Of a stretch of DNA of 64,000 nt, positions 1-12,084 are shown one piece after another. Source of the DNA: Boswellia sacra (Eukaryota; Streptophyta; Magnoliopsida; Sapindales; Burseraceae); NCBI GenBank assembly GCA_013180625.2, contig SNVD02009955.1, positions 310,001 through 374,000 of the forward strand, given 5' to 3'. The first letter of the stretch is position 1. Every line of letters begins with the position of its first letter. A program made the position numbers and the translations under genes. Below the pieces are notes generated by a model. The model did not search any database. It saw only the letters and a list, made by a program, of their open reading frames with translations, and was not told the origin of the DNA.

Positions 1-714
1 TTTGTTGTCTTATGAACCATTCTGTTCCAGTTTTTCCGAAGAGCAGTAAACTGATCTGGAAATAATATGGTTTTTATGATATTTTTGAACTTTAAATGAG
101 TGATAATTCTCTCTTGTACTTTGTTTATATTTTATTGGAAAAATATAAAAATATAATTTAACTAAGACATTGGATTATTTATTTGTATTGTTAGGATGTC
201 TAATTTAAGAATGTAAATATGAACTCTTTTATGTTTGAATGAGAAATAGTTAAAATTCTAATTTAATGAAGGCCTCTTAATTTTTTAGAATATTATTATT
301 TCTGAAAAAATTCTTCAAAAACAAACTTTATATTTATTCCCAATTATATTTCCTTTTAATAGCTTCATACCGCCTTATTCCTCTTGTAAACAATTGAAAT
401 TAAATTTATTTATATCATTTGGAAGAAGACTTGCTGGACAAATGAAGGCCTCAAAACTTTGTAAATTTTAACTTGGTGAAAATATATAATACAAGAGTAA
501 ATTAGCTAAGAACAGATAGCTTGCTTCGGCTCTGTTTATGATTAGAACTCATGACATCATCCCTTTGAGATAACAAAACTATCTTCTATTACTTTATAGA
601 ATTTTGTCTTCCAATCTTAATCAAAAGCTGATGGGTAAATAGTTGCCCTGCCCTGTATCAACATATCTGCTATACTTGTTCTGTTTTCGTACCAATATTA
701 GCAGCACGAGGGGA

Positions 715-890
715 GGACTTTTTGACTTTAGGACAATACCTTTAACATACCTCTCAACTGCTCAAGTCTTATATTTCTGATCTCTCTTTTACTCTGTGTA
801 TGTTATTTAATTTTGTTGATTATTGTTTATATGATATTATTGATATTTGATTTATTATATTTAGATTTATTATAAATATTCCCAATAATA
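715..890 (+). repeat. Fragment related to the LTR at 39849-40410
   Basis: Similar in order and wording to about 40240-40405: both contain CTTTAGGACAAT followed by an A/T-rich passage with GATTATTGTTTATATGATAT and end in ATTCCCAA. Only the 3' half of the LTR is recognisable, no primer-binding site follows, and the start of the LTR is not found upstream. It is therefore a truncated or diverged relative rather than the partner LTR. Confidence 0.5.
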
Positions 891-2209
891 TAAAGCCAAA
901 GAGTATCTCATATGATTTGTTGGTTATTTGTTTAATATTAATTGTTTGTGTATATTTATGCTCTTATGTGATTATTTACGTTGCACAAACTATGTTATAA
1001 TAGACTACATATAATTTACTTATTATTAGATCCGATATATGAACATTATCTTTGACATATGTATGTGGAGTTTAATCTGTGAATTATAAATATGTGATTT
1101 AATTTTCTTGCCATCTCTGTGGAGCAACTTCATACTTTTTAATGGATCTATTATATGACTTCCTTTTAAGACTTATAATCGGTACTAACTACATGCTTAA
1201 CATGTAGACAACAAATCTGAGTGCATCTTTAATATATGCTATAAGTAGCTTGAAAAAGAGAATTCATATATTATTTAGAGTCTCTCATGTATGTACTTGG
1301 TTATTTTATTTTCATTTGTATTAATTAGTTATATACTTGATCTAATTTATTTTCTTGCTAAGAAAAGAAAATATCAAGCCAGTATGAATTATATAGTTTT
1401 GTATGCTTTTGGTTTAGTTTTATATATTTTCTTGTGCATTTATTAGCAAAATTTTAAAGTTGTGAAATTTTTAAACACAAAAGTTGCTATTGAAACAGTT
1501 TAGGTTAAATTGATCGGTAACATACTTTCCAACTACTATCTTGTAAGTATAATACCTTAAAGATATCAAAGAATAATAACATTCATATGATCATCAGTGC
1601 TTTATTTCAACCGTACAGATTTTATTTAAATTAAAGTTTAATATTTATGATATGTGGTTACTATTAAATATATGTGATATAAGTTATATGTGATATAAGT
1701 TTTGTGCATATTCTAGTAAATTTTGTAATTTGTTAATAAATTGGGGTTATCTTTTATGATTATTTTTTTATTCATACAATGTGTTTATTATGAGTTTTAT
1801 TTGAGTATACCAATTTATTATATTATTCTTCTCTTGTAGATATTGAAGTTTTCTTATTCAAAGAATATAAATAAATTGTAACGTGTAGTAGTTTTTATTA
1901 TCAAGACCTTTTGTTGGTCTTATTATACTCTAATAAATATTTCAGTTAAGAAAAAATATTATTGGTTAATTATTGCTTTTGCTTATAAGAAAAATTTATA
2001 TATTACTTGAATATGCTATTGCTTTGGAGCATGCATCTTGAATACATTTAGAAACTTATATATACATGTTACAATATTGTAATAATTATTATTAAATATA
2101 TAAATATGTGAGTTACATATTACATTTGTTAATGTGGCAATAAATATTTTATTAATGTGAGGGTTGCAAAATATTTTTTTAGGTCTGGGGGTTTCAATTA
2201 TTAAGACGT

Positions 2210-2212
<3 letters not shown>

Positions 2213-2260
<48 letters not shown>
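2213..2260. repeat. (TA)n microsatellite
   Basis: About 24 uninterrupted TA units. Confidence 0.95.
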
Positions 2261-2263
<3 letters not shown>

Positions 2264-2530
2264 TTATTAGTTATTAATCTTCAGATGTGATGATAGTAAG
2301 TTTTGTTGTTATTTCCATTAGTTTGTAAAATTTAACAAGTTAGAATACTAATATTTTGTGGAGAGCATAAAATGTTTCTTAGTGTAGTTTTTTTTATATT
2401 ATGGTGTTAACATTTTTATGATATTTTGAGCAAAAATGATATTATAAATTATTCGATGATTATTAATTTTTGTACATGAGTTTGTAAAAATTATTACTTA
2501 AGAGTTTTAAGTTTTCGATGATTGGATATT

Positions 2531-2964
2531 TCACAATAACTTTCTAGGCTTAACTAATATTATTCTTATGCTCTCTAACATTCTTCTGTAAGAGTTAATA
2601 TTATTAGATTTGAAAGAGCTAGTGGAAGCAATTATCAAAGATGAAGAACAAGTTCTCCAGGATGAAATAAAATGGATTGCACGTGTATGAAGGTTTATGA
2701 AGAACCTTAGGATGCTATAATACATAATTATCTAAATTGTCGAGGGGGATAGGCTTAAGCTCAAAGCGTGTCACCTGGGGTAGTAACCCAACTTTTTGAT
2801 TAGAGATCTTATTAAGGAAGTTCAATGTGTAGGACCAATCCACACTACATGACTCGTTAAGCATAATTATATGGACATATCTTAGAGGACATATACTCAT
2901 GCTCATCTGTATGGCAAAAGTATTTATTATATGTGATGTTAGGAAAGATATTTATCTTGAATGA
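2531..2964 (+). other. Left flank of the giant CACTA element
   Basis: This is the sequence into which the giant CACTA inserted; it should be continuous with 39403 onward once the element and one TGA copy are removed. Since 39403-40410 ends in a polypurine tract and LTR, this is probably the internal part of an LTR retrotransposon. A short open run near 2609-2692, ending at TGA, reads as an acidic peptide beginning DLKELVEAIIKDEEQ, but I do not recognise it. Confidence 0.35.
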
Positions 2965-3480
2965 CCCTACAACAAAATTGCTCATTAGCGACGAATTATT
3001 ACGAAGGGCACCAAATCCCCTTTGTAATACAAACATTTTTGAGGGTGCCACAACTTTGTGTTGTTAAGAGAGGAGTTCTAAATTTTTTTTTTGGGGGCAG
3101 AATTTTGGTCAGAAATAATACCAAATGCCCTCGCAAATGTTATGAATTGGCGCCATGATCTCCCACCACATCCAATTCCAACGGGAAGTCATATGTTTTT
3201 ACCGAGGGCGAAATGCTGTCAAAAATGACTTTAATCACCCTCGGAAATAACTTTTTCCAAGGGACTACCGACGGAGGCAAGATTTCATTAGATATAACTG
3301 CGAAGAAATCAAAAGGGTTTTACCGAGGGCTTAATGCCACTAGAAATAGTCGTAAAATGCCCTCGAAAGTAGTATTTTATTGCTGCCAAACTCTCCCACC
3401 ATAGGCTAAGGTTTTTATCGAGGGCAACTTGCCATCAGTAATGACATAATATATCGTCGCAAAAGTTTGCAATATATTGT
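2965..3480. repeat. Left subterminal repeats of the giant CACTA
   Basis: Several copies of a unit built around ACCGAGGGC... and its inverse ...GCCCTCGGAAA occur at roughly 80-120 bp spacing, in both orientations. Subterminal motif arrays of this kind are transposase-binding sites in known CACTA elements. The region is less AT-rich than what follows. Short open frames within it are by-products of the repeats. Confidence 0.6.
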
Positions 3481-5160
3481 TTAATGGTTTAATTATTTAT
3501 ATTATATACTAATTAGTTAATCAATAATAATATTAAGAAAAATATTCTTTTATGAGAATTTCTTCCTAATGGTTTTGATATCCATGATAGTTAATTTTTT
3601 TACCACATTCTTAACAAAATTTAATTTAATTTGTTTACTTTTAAATTTTATTAAAATTATATAATATATGTATTATTGTATTTGATTTTTAAATAAAAAT
3701 AAAAAGAATTAAAATAAAAATTTATAATTAAAACAATATATAACTTATGCTTAAATAGAAAATATTATAATTTAAAATCACTTAAAAGTAAATAAATAGT
3801 GCATAAAATTGTTTTCCCCTCTAACACAAGAATGCAACAACCAAAGTGTGTGACTTTAACACATGTTATCTATGTAAAAAATTAATTTGATCCGCTAAGT
3901 TTTCTATATCAAAATTAATTTGATCCACTAAGCTTTCTATAACAACAACTATTTACCTTTTAGATTAGATTAACTTCAATTAAGGTAATTATATATAAGT
4001 ATATTATATAAATTAATTCACAATATGATAAATTGATTGATTATTTTTGGGTAAAAATTGATTACTACTTGGAAAACAAATATTTACTACAATGAAATTG
4101 ATAAGTGATTAATTCAATATTACATCATGTTATAAATATAATATAAGTGATTAATTATGTTTAGGATAAAGTAAATACATAGGAAAAAATTCGATAATTG
4201 ATTAATTTATTCAACATTCTAAATTAGTGGTTGTTCAATTTAGAATTAATTGACAATCAAACCACATATGGAAGAAGTTGCAATTTACAATTAAACTATT
4301 TGAATAAAAAGTAATGATTTTTTACATTTTGGATTAGATTAAATTCAATTAAGGAAATTAGATATAAGTAAATTACATAAGTTACTACAAATTATGATAA
4401 AATTCCATCATTATTCAGTTTAATTTGGGATTATGCTAAATACAAGGTTAATAAATTAATTATTTCCTTTGTTAGATTAATCGCAAATGAATCACATTAT
4501 ATATAGTAGATAACAATATCTCATCCCATGTAATGTGATGTATATGGTAAGAAAATCACTTATATATCCTCTCGTAAGATATAACTTTGCTTTTATTTTT
4601 GAATCATATTATATGGCATACATTAATTGATTATTGTTAATTAAAAATTTCTCAATTAGAATTACATTTATTGTAAGGTCAATATTCAATAATAAATAAA
4701 GATGTAATTAAATATTGTTGAACATTAGAGATTAAAATGTATAATAAATTCTTTTATCATTTTACAGTTTGTGTATCATAATTTTATTTTATAATAACTA
4801 TATCTTGAATTTCATAATTTCCTCATTTGATAGTATGTGTTTCGTAAATTTCATTTATAACTTTTTTTTTGGTAAATTTCATAATTTTCTTATTTTTACA
4901 AGTATGTATATCATAAAACTAGTGTGAAAATATATTATAATAAAATTCTTAAACCAATCATGATACTCTTTAACTACATAAGGACTAGTTTATGATTTTA
5001 TACTTTTTCAAAGATAATGAGTTTATTATCCAAGTCTTTTAAAATATGCAAATATTTATAAGATTATTTTGTTTAATTTAATTTAATTTACTAAAATATA
5101 CTAAATTATAACATAAAAATAAATAAGTAGTCTTTAACTAAATAAAGACTAACTAATTTC
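3481..5160. other. AT-rich interior of the giant CACTA
   Basis: No coding signal recognised. Very AT-rich, with dense stops in all frames. Confidence 0.5.
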
Positions 5161-5218
5161 TAATATATAAATTTGCTTCACTAAAAAAAAAAGTCAGTTG
5201 GCGGGAATTAGACACTAA

Positions 5219-5458
5219 ATGAAAATTTCACCTTTCATTTCCCCAAATTTCATAAGGCCCAAATTCACTTTCATCTTCTTCTTCCCTTCACTGTTTCTCT
5301 CTCAACGGAATAGATGGATGGCAGTGATGACCAGTAAGGAATTAGGTGTGGATGGTAGCAACGACGATGATACAGAAGTTGTGGGCGCTACCGGATTGTG
5401 GCGTAAGGGGTTGTTTGACAGAGAGCCTCCGAGCTGTGTTGAGGAGTTCGTCTACTGA
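5219..5458 (+). CDS. Unrecognised open frame upstream of the ClpC exon
   Basis: A 79-codon frame starting at an ATG, ending TGA just before the ClpC exon. The start is hydrophobic and proline/phenylalanine-rich; the later part is acidic and contains SNDDDTEVVGATGLW. Base composition is more GC-rich than the surroundings, so it could be a captured 5' exon joined to the ClpC piece. I do not recognise a domain, and it could be chance. Confidence 0.25.
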   Translation: MKISPFISPNFIRPKFTFIFFFPSLFLSQRNRWMAVMTSKELGVDGSNDDDTEVVGATGLWRKGLFDREPPSCVEEFVY

Positions 5459-5479
5459 GAAACTGATTGTTGTGCATAG

Positions 5480-5574
5480 AAGCTGTTGGTACTGGTGTTA
5501 GACGAGGTAGTAAGGGCAATAAGATGTCGAAGCTAGAGGAGTATGGAACTAATTTGACCAAGCTAGCAGAGGAG
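5480..5574 (+). pseudogene. clpC: ClpC chaperone, captured exon 1 (inter-domain region)
   Basis: After an AG acceptor, the frame reads EAVGTGV... to [17 protein letters not shown] and stops at a GT donor (5575). This matches the plastid Hsp100 chaperone ClpC just before its first AAA+ domain, at a real plant exon boundary. The next expected exon, carrying the start of the first ATPase domain with its Walker A motif, is not found before 13816, so the copy cannot encode a working ATPase. ClpC normally unfolds proteins for the stromal Clp protease; this is a captured fragment inside the giant CACTA. Confidence 0.8.
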
Positions 5575-5912
5575 GTAATAGTTGACTTGTAATTTTATAC
5601 ATCTTTAAGAACGTCTTTTGAAAATGTATTTTATCTTATGCATTAAAAGATGGTCAATCAAGCATGTCATTTAAAAGTGTGAGTTATAGAAGGCATATAC
5701 ATAAGCTATCAAAGATAGATGAATTTAGAAAGGTGCTACGGTATTGTATGGCACTTATTTATTTGAATCTAGCCTCAAGTGCCACTAATAGATGGTTATT
5801 ACCCTGGGAATACATGTGACCCACTTATCATAATTTTATCTCAAAATGTCCAATTTATTGCATCTTGGTTTTTAACGCTTTGAATTGAAGGATGTAGATT
5901 GTATATAGCTCT

Positions 5913-5913
<1 letters not shown>

Positions 5914-5957
<44 letters not shown>
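5914..5957. repeat. (TA)n microsatellite
   Basis: About 20 TA units in the intron-like part after the ClpC exon. Confidence 0.9.
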
Positions 5958-5959
<2 letters not shown>

Positions 5960-6051
5960 ATGTTCATTCCTTTCTTGTTCTATCTAAGAATGATTATTTT
6001 TTCATATGTTACAGTAGAATAATTGTCTGAATAAAGGATTTCTATAATTGA

Positions 6052-6797
6052 TGTTATGTGTGTTTTTGTCTTGTTAGAATATTAGGCAATATAGGATTTG
6101 TTTCTAGAATAGAATTAAAACAAATTGGAATTTGTATCAAACTAGGAAATTGAGTTTGATTGTAATTGGTTTTAATTAGGATAATCTAGGTTACTCATAG
6201 TTGGATAAGAAAACTGAAATAGGAAGAGTTTTTATTGTATTTCTAGTCTAGAAATCATGGTTAGACTAGGAAAGAAACTCTTGTCCCTATATAAAGCCTT
6301 ATATTATGAGTAGAAAAAAAAGGGAGACACACAACACAATACATAACAAGTTGTACGGGAGAGAAGACGGTAATAAATGTTTTAGGACCCCTGGGAGACT
6401 ACAAGGATGGCAACATTTTGGGTGATCTTGGAAGCTACGGTTTGGGATTGTAAATCGTGAGTATAGATCTGGTACCCGTGGAAGTTCTTCTCTGTTAGTC
6501 TTTCCTCGGAGGCATATATTGAAGATTGGTGGTTATCTTGGTGTATATGCATAGGGAGGCTATAAGGTTAAATTCTTGTTTCTGCTGTTGATATTCTTAT
6601 GATTCTACGTTATTGTTGATTGGAATAAAGCTCCTATTGAGATCTCCCAAGTGAACGTAGGCTATTGGTCGAACCACTATAAATCTAATATTCCTATCTT
6701 TTTTGTTCTCTTGTTTGTTTTCTTGCTTGTGGTTTCATTATAATTTCGTTAATATCTCAGATTGAACGCTTCCACGACAAGCCTGAAATTCACAACA
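6052..6797 (+). repeat. 5' LTR of the Copia element
   Basis: 746 bp, starting TGTTATGTGTG and ending CACAACA. It is co-linear with the copy at 13034-13780, with scattered substitutions. Confidence 0.88.
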
Positions 6798-6800
6798 AAT

Positions 6801-6812
6801 TGGTATCAGAGC
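6801..6812 (+). promoter_or_regulatory. Primer-binding site, initiator tRNA-Met type
   Basis: TGGTATCAGAGC, the standard Copia primer site, three bases after the 5' LTR. Confidence 0.92.
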
Positions 6813-6831
6813 TTTGGTTATTGAATCTGAG

Positions 6832-7118
6832 ATGGCTTTAATAAAATTCAAGATGGAATGGTTTAATGGCAAGGGTGACTTCAGTTTTTGGCATAAAAGG
6901 ATGAGAGCCTTGTTGGTTCAGCTAAAGGTGGCTCAGGCCTTGGGTGGAGAGAGTAAACTATCGGATACATTGACTGAAGAGAAGAAACAAGAGATGTTAG
7001 AGATCGCCTATAGTACCATTATTCTACATCTAAGTGACAATGTGTTGAGACAGGTTTCGAAGGAGATAATTGCAGCTAGGATTTGGTTGAAGTTAGAGAG
7101 TATGTATATGACGAAATC
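6832..7118 (+). pseudogene. gag: Copia Gag, N-terminal part
   Basis: The frame starts MALIKFKMEWFNGKGDFSFW and has the typical Copia Gag features: the NG..DF..W motif, a heptad-like helical middle and a segment ending LKLESMYMTKS. It is cut at 7118 by the CACTA insertion and resumes at 11653. Gag would form the virus-like particle. An upstream in-frame alternative start exists at 6814, but the ATG at 6832 fits the family start. Confidence 0.85.
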
Positions 7119-7489
7119 CACTATAAGAAAAACAGCTTTTCGCAACGAAATAAAATTCGTCGCAAAACGAGGCCTTTTGCGACAAAATTATTATTTCGTC
7201 GTAAAAGCTAGCATTTAAAAAAAATGATATTTTGCGAGGAATTTTTCGTCGCAAAATAAAACCTTTAGCGATGAATATTTATTTCCTCACTAAAAACTCG
7301 AGTGACTAATTAGGGAAGAATTTTTTGCGACGAGATAAAATCTATTACGACAAACTTTTAATCGTAAAACGTATTACACAAAGATGGGATTTTGTGACAA
7401 AAATTTTGTAGCAACATTAACATTTTTTGAGGCGAAATTATATTTCTCGCGAAAAAAAGACCTTTTGCGACAAAAATTCCTCGTTAAAA

Positions 7490-8160
7490 GCCATTCTAAT
7501 TTACCATATACACATGGCAATACTGGACATTTTGCGACGAAAATATGATTCCTCGCAAAATGTGACCTATTGCGAGGAAAAATTTCTCGCAAAAAAGAGA
7601 CATTTTGCGACAAAAAATTTCTCGCGAAAAACCATTTTAATTTATCATGAACACGTGGCAATACTGGACATTTTGGGACGAAAACATGATTCCTCGCAAA
7701 ATGTCACATTTTGAAAGGAAAATTTTCTCGCAAAAAGAGACCTTTTGCGACAAAAAATTCCTCGCGAAAAGCCATTTTAATTTATTATGCACACGTGGCA
7801 ATACTAGACATTTTGTGACGAAAACTTGATTCCTCGCAAAATGTGACCTTTTGCGAGGAAAATTTTCTTGCAAAAAAGAGAACTTTTGCGACAAAAAATT
7901 CCTGGCGAAAAACCATTCTAATTTACCATGCACACGTGGCAATACTGGATATTTTGTGACGAAAACTTGATTCGTCGCAAAATGTGACCTTTTGCGACAA
8001 TAAATTCCTCGCAAAAAAGCAAAATTTTGCGAGAAAAAATTTCTCGCGAAAAGTCCTTCTAACTTATTATGAACACGTGACAATACTGGACATTTTGCGA
8101 CGAAAATATGATTCTTCGCAAAATATGACCTTTTGCGAGAAAAAATTCCTCGCAAAAAGT
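7490..8160. repeat. 141-bp tandem array with inverted TTTGCGACGAAA motifs
   Basis: Five tandem copies, anchored by CACGTGGCAATACTGGACAT-type starts at 7511, 7652, 7792, 7933 and 8074 (spacing 140-141 bp). Each unit contains four to six alternating GCGACGAAA / TCGCAAAAA motifs. Three copies contain CACGTGGCA, a G-box/ABRE core; the first reads CACATGGCA and the last CACGTGACA. It forms the left subterminal region of the CACTA element. Open frames across it on both strands arise from the repeat and are not genes. Confidence 0.9.
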
Positions 8161-8169
8161 TATTTTTTC

Positions 8170-8475
8170 TAAAAATTAAAACTTAATAACTTTTCTTTTT
8201 TCTTTTCCTCTCTTTGTTTGTGGTCCATCTAATATATAAGTTTTTGTTTAAAAAATGACAAAAAAAATAAAGACAGTATTAAAAATCTAATTTGATTTTA
8301 AATAAAGTTGACAATTTTTAAATATAGTAGGGTCATTTGGATATGCATATAAATTTTCATAAAAAAAAGACCCTTTGTGATTCCATTCATGCTCTTAAAT
8401 GTGAAAAATTATTAAGGTATTCTAAATTTAGTGTTTATAAAAGAGATAAATAATTAAAATAAACTCTCTATATAC

Positions 8476-8519
<44 letters not shown>

Positions 8520-10170
8520 TATGAATCATTTATAATCCAATAATCAAGCATAAAATTTATTGCTAATTATTTATATATAATCTAATTTATGTGTGATTTA
8601 TATATGTCTAACTACTATATTACAATTATGATAAACTTATTACTATGACTAATTTTTAATTGAGGAAAATGAGATTGGAAAAAAAATCCAACTTCTAAAA
8701 ATCTAATTTATTTTTCAATGTTTAATTATATGTCAAATAAACATAAATAAATAAATAATTAATAATCATGTAATGTTGCCTATAATTATGTTTTTTATTT
8801 TTTGTTATAAAATATATTAATTTAGACAGTATATTTTTCTTAGACTTTTAATTTTTATCGTATAGCTTTGACTAAATTGTTGAGATATTTTAGACAATTG
8901 TTAGAGTTTATTTTAAGGGAGATAAATAATTAAAATGAACTCTATAACAAAAAATAAATACATTCGTTACATAATGATTACTATATGAATAATTAATCAT
9001 TTATTGGTAAATGGCAAAAACTAATTTTCAATTCCTAATACATATGATGCTTGTAACATATGTATATGTATATATGTCTAATAATTAAATTACTTCTATG
9101 AAAAAATTATTTTTTATAATTGTAAAAGATATTTTTAATAATTGTTATTTTTATAAAAAAATGGATAATTAATTTAAAGGCATTCTATACTTGAAAATAA
9201 ATGCAATTTTGTTACATTTTTATATGATTATAATATGAATAATTAATCATTTACTGATCAAATTAGAAAAACTTATTTTCAATTTCTTATAATAACAACT
9301 ATGACATATATAGATATCTAATTATTAAATTATAACTATTACAAACTTATAGTTTGCATTTGTCAAGATATTTTAAATATTAATTGTTAGCATTTGTAAA
9401 AGGAATAAATAATAAAAAAATTCACTAAAAGTAAATGCATTTGTTACATAATAATTATAATATGAATATTTGATCATTTATTTATCAAAGTATTAAGAAC
9501 TTATTATCAATAACTCGCACATGATAATTATGCCATATGTATAGATGTTTAAGCATTATGCATTTGTTAATGATAGTTGACTTGTATGTATTTTGTTAAC
9601 ACTTTAATACAAATGACAATTATGACATACGTTTATATGTTAATAATTAAATTACCTCCATCACAAATTAATTTTTTAAATTTGTAAAACATATTTTTAG
9701 TGTTTTGAAAAGAAATAGATAATTAAAATAAATTATAGCTAAAATGAATGGAATCTTTTTGTTACATATATGATTATAATATCAATAATTAATTATTTAT
9801 TGATCACTAAAGAATTTTTTTTTGTAATTCCTCATATAACAACTATGACATATGTATAAATGTCTAACTATTGTTTATATTTGTTAAATATTTCTTGAGT
9901 TGTTGTACCTATTTTATTAACATTTTAATACTCAATAAAAAATAATTAAATATCATATAATGTTTTATATTTCTATTGTATACGGTTATTATATTATTTA
10001 TTAATTTGTCATCAAATTATTTAATATCAATCCAATATTATATAAATTTAATTATGGATGAAAATTTAATTAATAAATAAACTTATAATTATCCAAGTCT
10101 AAGTATGGTTCATTTAAATATTTTTAATTTTAGATTTAGATTTTAATTTTAATATTTTTTTAAAGACTTA
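8170..10170. other. AT-rich centre of the inner CACTA
   Basis: No coding signal. It contains a (TG)n run at 8480-8515 and several loosely similar passages around ATGACATATGTATA (near 9050, 9300, 9535, 9625 and 9850), which look like an old degenerate internal duplication. Confidence 0.55.
8480..8515. repeat. (TG)n microsatellite
   Basis: About 18 TG units. Confidence 0.95.
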
Positions 10171-11640
10171 TAGTGACAAAAATTTTGTCGTAAAAGATTA
10201 GCATTTTGTCGCTAAAGATTAGCATTTTAGACTTTTAGCGACCACTTTAAAATTCCTCGCAAAATGGGGTCTTTCACGAGGAAAATTTAAATCCAAATTC
10301 GTCGCAAAAACTAAATTTTAGGCGGACTTTTTCCTGCCTATTAAATTTCAAAATTTTTACACCTTTCGCGATAAAAACTTTGTCGCTAAAGACCAAAATT
10401 TTGTCGCAAAAAGAAAATTTTAGGCGGACTTTTACTCGCTCCTATTTATTTCATATTTTTAAAATTCTTTTGCGACAAATTTTTCATCGCAAAATGTCCA
10501 AATTTTATCGCAAAAAATCAATGCCTTTATTATATATACACCACCTAATTCTTTGGTTTACTTCATTTTCTTCCATCTATTCTAATTTCTTCTTCATTTT
10601 TATTTTTATCTACTTCTCTTCTTTCCCTAACACTATTATCAAGGTAAATATTTTTACTCATTTTTTCTTTTATGTTGTAATATATTTACTTACAAGATTC
10701 ATATAATTTTTATTTTTTAATTGTCAATTAATATTACACTTTTTTGTTTAATAGGTATTTTGGAAGAGGGAATGCAATTAAAAATCTTAAGTTCTTTATT
10801 TCTTTAAAATTTTTTTTATACACTTATCTGTCATATCCTTAATTATTACTAATTAATATTTTACTTCTTTTTTGTTTTTAATAGGTATAATTGAAGATGG
10901 GGTACATTTGAAGACTTGAAGATTGATATAAAATCAAGCAACAAAAAATTTAGAGGATGAAGTTTTGTATTTGTTGTGTTATCTTGTATTTTTATTTTTA
11001 TTTTTTATTTTTCCATGTACAACCAAAGTTCCTATGTTGTATTAAATTTTTGTAATTTGTTATTATTTAATAAAATTATTCTTACAAAGAATTATGTTGC
11101 ATAGTGACAAAATTTTGCTGTTTTATTTTCAAATTTATAACAAATTAAAATAAATTTTATGAATTATTAAAAAAATCAATTATGTTAAAAAAATTAGGTC
11201 TTTCGCGACGAATTTTTTGTCGCTAAAGATCGAATTCAATGACAAAAAAATGGTCGCAAAAGATATTTGCAATAAAAATGATTTGTTTTAAATACGATTT
11301 TGGCACAAAATTTTTTGCGACAAAATTCAAATTTGTCACAAAATACGCTCTTTTGCGACAAATTTTATATTGTCGCAAAAAGTTAACATGACATAATCCT
11401 ATTTGCGATAAAATATTTGTCGTAAAATACCACTTTTTGCAACAAAAATTTCCTCACAAAAAGTCTTTTTGCGAGAAATTCAAGATTCGTCGCAGAAAAA
11501 CCTATTACGACTCACATTTTACGACTGGAATGCAACGAATTTATTTTCGTCGCAAAAACCTATTGCGACGAAATTTTGACTTATTGCGACGAAATTTTGA
11601 CTTTTTGCGATGAAATATTTCATCGCAAAAAGTCATTTTT
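10170..11640. repeat. Right subterminal region of the inner CACTA
   Basis: Two clusters (10170-10520 and 11195-11640) of TTTTGCGACAAA / TTTGTCGCAAAA motifs in both orientations mirror the left end. Between them lies AT-rich DNA with two similar short stretches starting AATAGGTAT (near 10753 and 10882), each followed by a GAAGA-rich run. Those look like acceptor-flanked exons of a non-coding transcript, but I cannot support a protein. Confidence 0.7.
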
Positions 11641-11652
11641 CCCGTAGTGATC

Positions 11653-12066
11653 TCTACCAGAAGCTATTTGGGTTCAAGATGGAAGAGGAAAAGAGCATTG
11701 ATAAGAATATTGATGATTTCAATAAAATAGTCATTGGCCTGAAAAATATTGGGGAGAGGATCAATGAGAAAGATCAAGCTATCATCTTATTGAACTCGTT
11801 ACCACTGGCATACATTCAACTGAAGGATACCTTCAGGCATGGTCGTGAGTCTTTAGCCATGGAAGAATTGGAACCTGCGATTAGGTCTAAAGGGATAGAA
11901 TTAAAGGCTAAGAGGAAAGTATTGAGTACTGGGAGTAGCAATGAAGTAGTAACTGTCAAAGGTGATAAAGAAAAAAAATCAATCGTCATCAGAAAAGCTT
12001 GACAAATCAAAGTTCAAGTGTTTTCTTTGTAAGAACTTGGGGTATCTTTGAAAGGAGTGTCTGAAA
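11653..12066 (+). pseudogene. gag: Copia Gag, C-terminal part with broken zinc knuckle
   Basis: The frame continues gag after the CACTA insertion: LYQKLFGFKMEEEKSIDKNI, then the usual INEKDQAIILLNSLP stretch. After a stop near 12001 a CCHC knuckle is recognisable in another frame (FKCFLCKNLG...KEC), but an in-frame stop replaces a residue and the histidine position is lost. Even without the CACTA insertion this Gag would be defective. Confidence 0.8.
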
Positions 12067-12084
12067 TGATTGAAGAATCATGGA

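Larger units (their letters stand above)
1..2530. other. AT-rich non-coding stretch
   Basis: I see no gene here. The stretch is strongly AT-rich with frequent stops in all frames. It holds one fragment related to an LTR seen further on (about 715-890) and a long TA microsatellite (2213-2260). Confidence 0.6.
7119..11649. mobile_element. Non-autonomous CACTA element inside Copia gag
   Basis: The left end is CACTATAAGAAAAA, the right end reads TTTTTCCCGTAGTG, and a 3-bp duplication ATC is at 7116-7118 and 11650-11652. Both ends carry dense inverted copies of TTTTGCGACGAAAA / TTTCGTCGCAAAA-type motifs (7135-8160; 10170-10520; 11195-11635). The ~2 kb centre (8170-10170) is AT-rich with no transposase. 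The host gag frame continues directly after the element, so this is a simple insertion of 4,531 bp. Confidence 0.88.

Noticed and set aside
6801..6812. tRNA-like sequence
   Set aside because: It is a retrotransposon primer site complementary to tRNA-Met; the same holds for 22396-22420 and 31722-31741 (tRNA-Asp type). I found no tRNA gene in the window.
7119..8160. CRISPR-like array (regular repeats with spacers)
   Set aside because: The units are tandem and spacerless, lie at a transposon end and are in a plant nuclear context.
7374..8172. Open frames of 60-172 codons on both strands with repeated KRSHFAR / RKMSHF-type peptides
   Set aside because: They arise from the 141-bp subterminal repeat of a CACTA element; the repeat reads open on both strands and has no protein-like substitution pattern.
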